Assembly (NCBI GenBank): GCA_964599635.1
Contig: CAZRGM010000006.1
Location: 79,294 to 143,293, forward strand
DNA: 64,000 nucleotides
Direction: 5' to 3'
Origin: WJMT01 sp964599635
Lineage (GTDB): Bacteria > Acidobacteriota > Aminicenantia > Aminicenantales > Aminicenantaceae
A program made the position numbers and the translations under genes. Below are positions 62,524 to 64,000 of the stretch, one piece after another. The notes under the pieces are model-generated. The model was not told where the DNA came from. It ran no database searches and saw only the letters and a program-made list of their open reading frames with translations. Position 1 is the first letter of the stretch, and each line of letters begins with the position of its first letter.

Positions 62524-63767
62524 GAACAGGAATCTTGAAAGATGTCTTTAACATGTCTCTGGACTCTATAAAGTCGCACAAACTCCGATCTTTTCTTACA
62601 CTGTTAGGAATCATGATCGGAGTGATGACAGTTATTGCCATGGTCTCAGTGGTTCAGGGACTGAATCAATCATTTCTTAGTGAGCTGGAATCCATAGGCC
62701 CCGATGTCATCATGGTAAGCAAATATGAGCCGGGAATCACAGTGGGAAATATGTCAGAAGAAGAAAGGCAAAGAGAGAATTTGACGTTTGAAGATGCGTT
62801 AGCTATAGAGAATGGATGCCCTTTAGTTAAAGCTGTATCAGTTGATATGGCGGTTTCTTTATTTGAAAGCACTTCCATTAAATATCGAGGCACAGAGTCT
62901 GCGGACGCCATCATTCTCGGAGCGAATGACGATTTTCCTCAAGTTCTCTCTGTCTATCTTCCGGAAAGAGGACATTTTATATCAGAGGCGGATATGCTTC
63001 ACCGCACTAAGGTATGTGTTTTGGGAGCTGATTTAAGAGAGACTCTGTTTCCTCATACCGATTCTTTAGGAAAAGAAATAAGAATTGGACCCCATCGGTT
63101 TACAGTCATAGGGGAGATGGAGAAAAGAGGTTCTATTTTTGGACAAAGCCAGGATAATATTGTGGTGATTCCCTTAACCACAGCCCTGAAGCATTTTTCT
63201 TATGACTTAAGCAATATTGAGATTGTGGCGGTTCCCATAGAACATGAATATTATGAAGAAGCTAAAGAACAGATCATCAATGTTCTTCGCGGAAGACGAA
63301 AGATTCCGGTGGGCAAGCCCAATGACTTTGCCATTTTTGGACAGGAAACCATGCTTGATTTGTACAATCAATTGACTGGAGCGGCTTATCTTGTCATGAT
63401 CGTTATATCGTCTATTGGATTGCTGGTAGGAGGGATCGGAGTTATGAATATTATGCTGGTTACGGTCAAGGAAAGAACCCGGGAGATAGGAATACGCAAA
63501 GCCATTGGAGCTCGATCTTCGGATATCCAGAACCAATTTCTTATTGAAGCGATTATATTAACGGGGGTTGGAGGGGCAGCTGGGCTTTTAATCGGATTTG
63601 CCATTGCGTTTGTTGTGAGACTTGCGACCCCTTTACCGGCATCTGTGACTCCCTGGTCTATTGGTCTTGGACTTTTTGTATCCATCTCTGTGGGAATTTT
63701 CTTCGGGATATTTCCAGCTCAAAAAGCAGCCAAGGTGGATCCCATTGTTTCTCTTCACTATGAATAA
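62520..63767 (+). CDS. MacB-type ABC transporter permease
   Basis: 415 residues, the same build as its neighbour: TM1 (about 20-46), periplasmic core domain (about 50-275), then three helices with GIRKAIGARSSDIQNQFLIEA. It starts inside the stop of the first permease, so the pair is translated together. Sequence similarity between the two is clear by eye (MacB_PCD region ending GQSQDN), suggesting an old duplication. The non-coding repeat copy C begins three bases after its stop. Confidence 0.9.
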   Translation: MRTGILKDVFNMSLDSIKSHKLRSFLTLLGIMIGVMTVIAMVSVVQGLNQSFLSELESIGPDVIMVSKYEPGITVGNMSEEERQRENLTFEDALAIENGCPLVKAVSVDMAVSLFESTSIKYRGTESADAIILGANDDFPQVLSVYLPERGHFISEADMLHRTKVCVLGADLRETLFPHTDSLGKEIRIGPHRFTVIGEMEKRGSIFGQSQDNIVVIPLTTALKHFSYDLSNIEIVAVPIEHEYYEEAKEQIINVLRGRRKIPVGKPNDFAIFGQETMLDLYNQLTGAAYLVMIVISSIGLLVGGIGVMNIMLVTVKERTREIGIRKAIGARSSDIQNQFLIEAIILTGVGGAAGLLIGFAIAFVVRLATPLPASVTPWSIGLGLFVSISVGIFFGIFPAQKAAKVDPIVSLHYE

Positions 63768-63769
63768 CC

Positions 63770-64000
63770 TGAACACTTCATAAAAAAATGGCGATGTATC
63801 CATTATTATTTTGTTTTTAACGATAGGCAGGAATTTTTTCAAGAACAATGACTTGAACATTTTTCTTGTTTGCAATTTTTATTTTAATCGTCATTTTTTT
63901 ACCTTTCAGGCGAGCCGATATGAAATTCAGATATGGCTTGTGCTCCGTTCAGATTCTTAACGCCATTCTTCTTCGTTTTTCTCGGCGGCTCCGTAACTCC
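63770..64000 (+). repeat. Dispersed non-coding repeat, copy C, cut by the window end
   Basis: The left module (63782-63900) is bounded by inverted repeats AAAAAAATGGCGAT and ATCGTCATTTTTTT (13 of 14 bases pair) and matches copy B throughout. The right module (63898-63970) matches copy A at 67 of 73 positions. Copy C therefore joins both modules and shows that A and B are parts of one element. It runs past the end of the window. Confidence 0.75.

Noticed and set aside
1..64000. CRISPR array, prophage, rRNA operon or intact insertion sequence
   Set aside because: I saw no regularly spaced repeats, cas genes, phage structural genes, rRNA or transposase in the window.

Overview
The window looks like a piece of chromosome from an anaerobic, fermentative, diderm bacterium with a moderately AT-rich genome. 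An LptB-type ATPase and a large TonB-dependent receptor point to an outer membrane. The glycyl-radical enzyme, tungsten aldehyde:ferredoxin oxidoreductase, NfnAB-like transhydrogenase and NuoEF-like proteins point to ferredoxin- and NAD(P)H-based anaerobic metabolism. The mix (Oar-like receptor, secreted peptidases, a SpoIVB-like S55 protein in an apparent non-sporeformer, amino-acid fermentation genes) reminds me of Candidatus Aminicenantes or a relative, but no rRNA or marker set is present to prove it. Promoters resembling the sigma-70 consensus can be read directly in front of many genes. TTG and GTG starts are frequent.

Layout. 0-5.7 kb: the end of an ornithine cyclodeaminase-like gene, an exported CocE-type hydrolase, a redoxin gene remnant, an exported CbiX-like chelatase, an ArsA ATPase with a small partner gene, and tRNA-Val. 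5.7-13.3 kb: TrpB2, an MFS carrier, CorA, a DUF2179 membrane protein, an unusual zinc-ribbon/acidic/RDD-like protein, LptB and DUF1848. 13.3-13.9 kb: a 620-bp non-coding patch built of repeats. 13.9-16.4 kb: a leftward rpsU-lipA-phosphoesterase-ogt unit. 16.5-22.8 kb: a TonB receptor facing a HypD/HypE hydroxyproline dehydratase pair whose promoter is overlapped by a 34-bp dyad. 22.8-28.2 kb: a sensor kinase, RmuC, a MinD-like ATPase with a J-domain-like partner, tRNA-Lys and rpoZ. 28.2-34.3 kb: CYTH protein, prenyl diphosphate synthase, TatD, a DUF885 protein without its usual metal motif, FabH and a lone DsbD-alpha-like domain. 34.3-36.5 kb: an epimerase-type reductase divergent from a serine-palmitoyltransferase-like enzyme. 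36.6-40.6 kb: two exported proteins (S55-like, beta-propeller). 40.6-45.5 kb: a leftward GHMP kinase, EF-P, tungsten AOR and tandem class II aldolase unit. 45.9-49.3 kb: MBL hydrolase, amidohydrolase and a Ca2+/Na+ antiporter. 49.4-57.8 kb: alanine dehydrogenase followed by five tightly packed redox genes (NuoE, NuoF, NuoG/FdhA-like, NfnA, NfnB). 57.9-63.8 kb: a CoA-transferase, RNase HIII, an AlaX editing protein and two MacB-type permeases.

How it fits together (inference): the cell exports peptidases, takes up products through TonB-dependent receptors, and ferments amino acids. Hydroxyproline is dehydrated by HypD and alanine is deaminated by Ald. AOR handles aldehydes, a CoA-transferase of the butyrate/4-hydroxybutyrate type handles acyl-CoA, and the NuoEFG-like/NfnAB operon balances NADH, NADPH and ferredoxin. 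The best candidates for something undescribed are (1) that five-subunit redox operon, whose pterin subunit has the fold but not the catalytic Cys/Sec of formate dehydrogenase, (2) a modular, inverted-repeat-bounded non-coding repeat family with copies near 13.4, 45.5 and 63.8 kb, (3) the S55-like protein, whose catalytic motifs occur in reversed order, and (4) a possible sphingoid-base synthesis pair at 34.3-36.5 kb.
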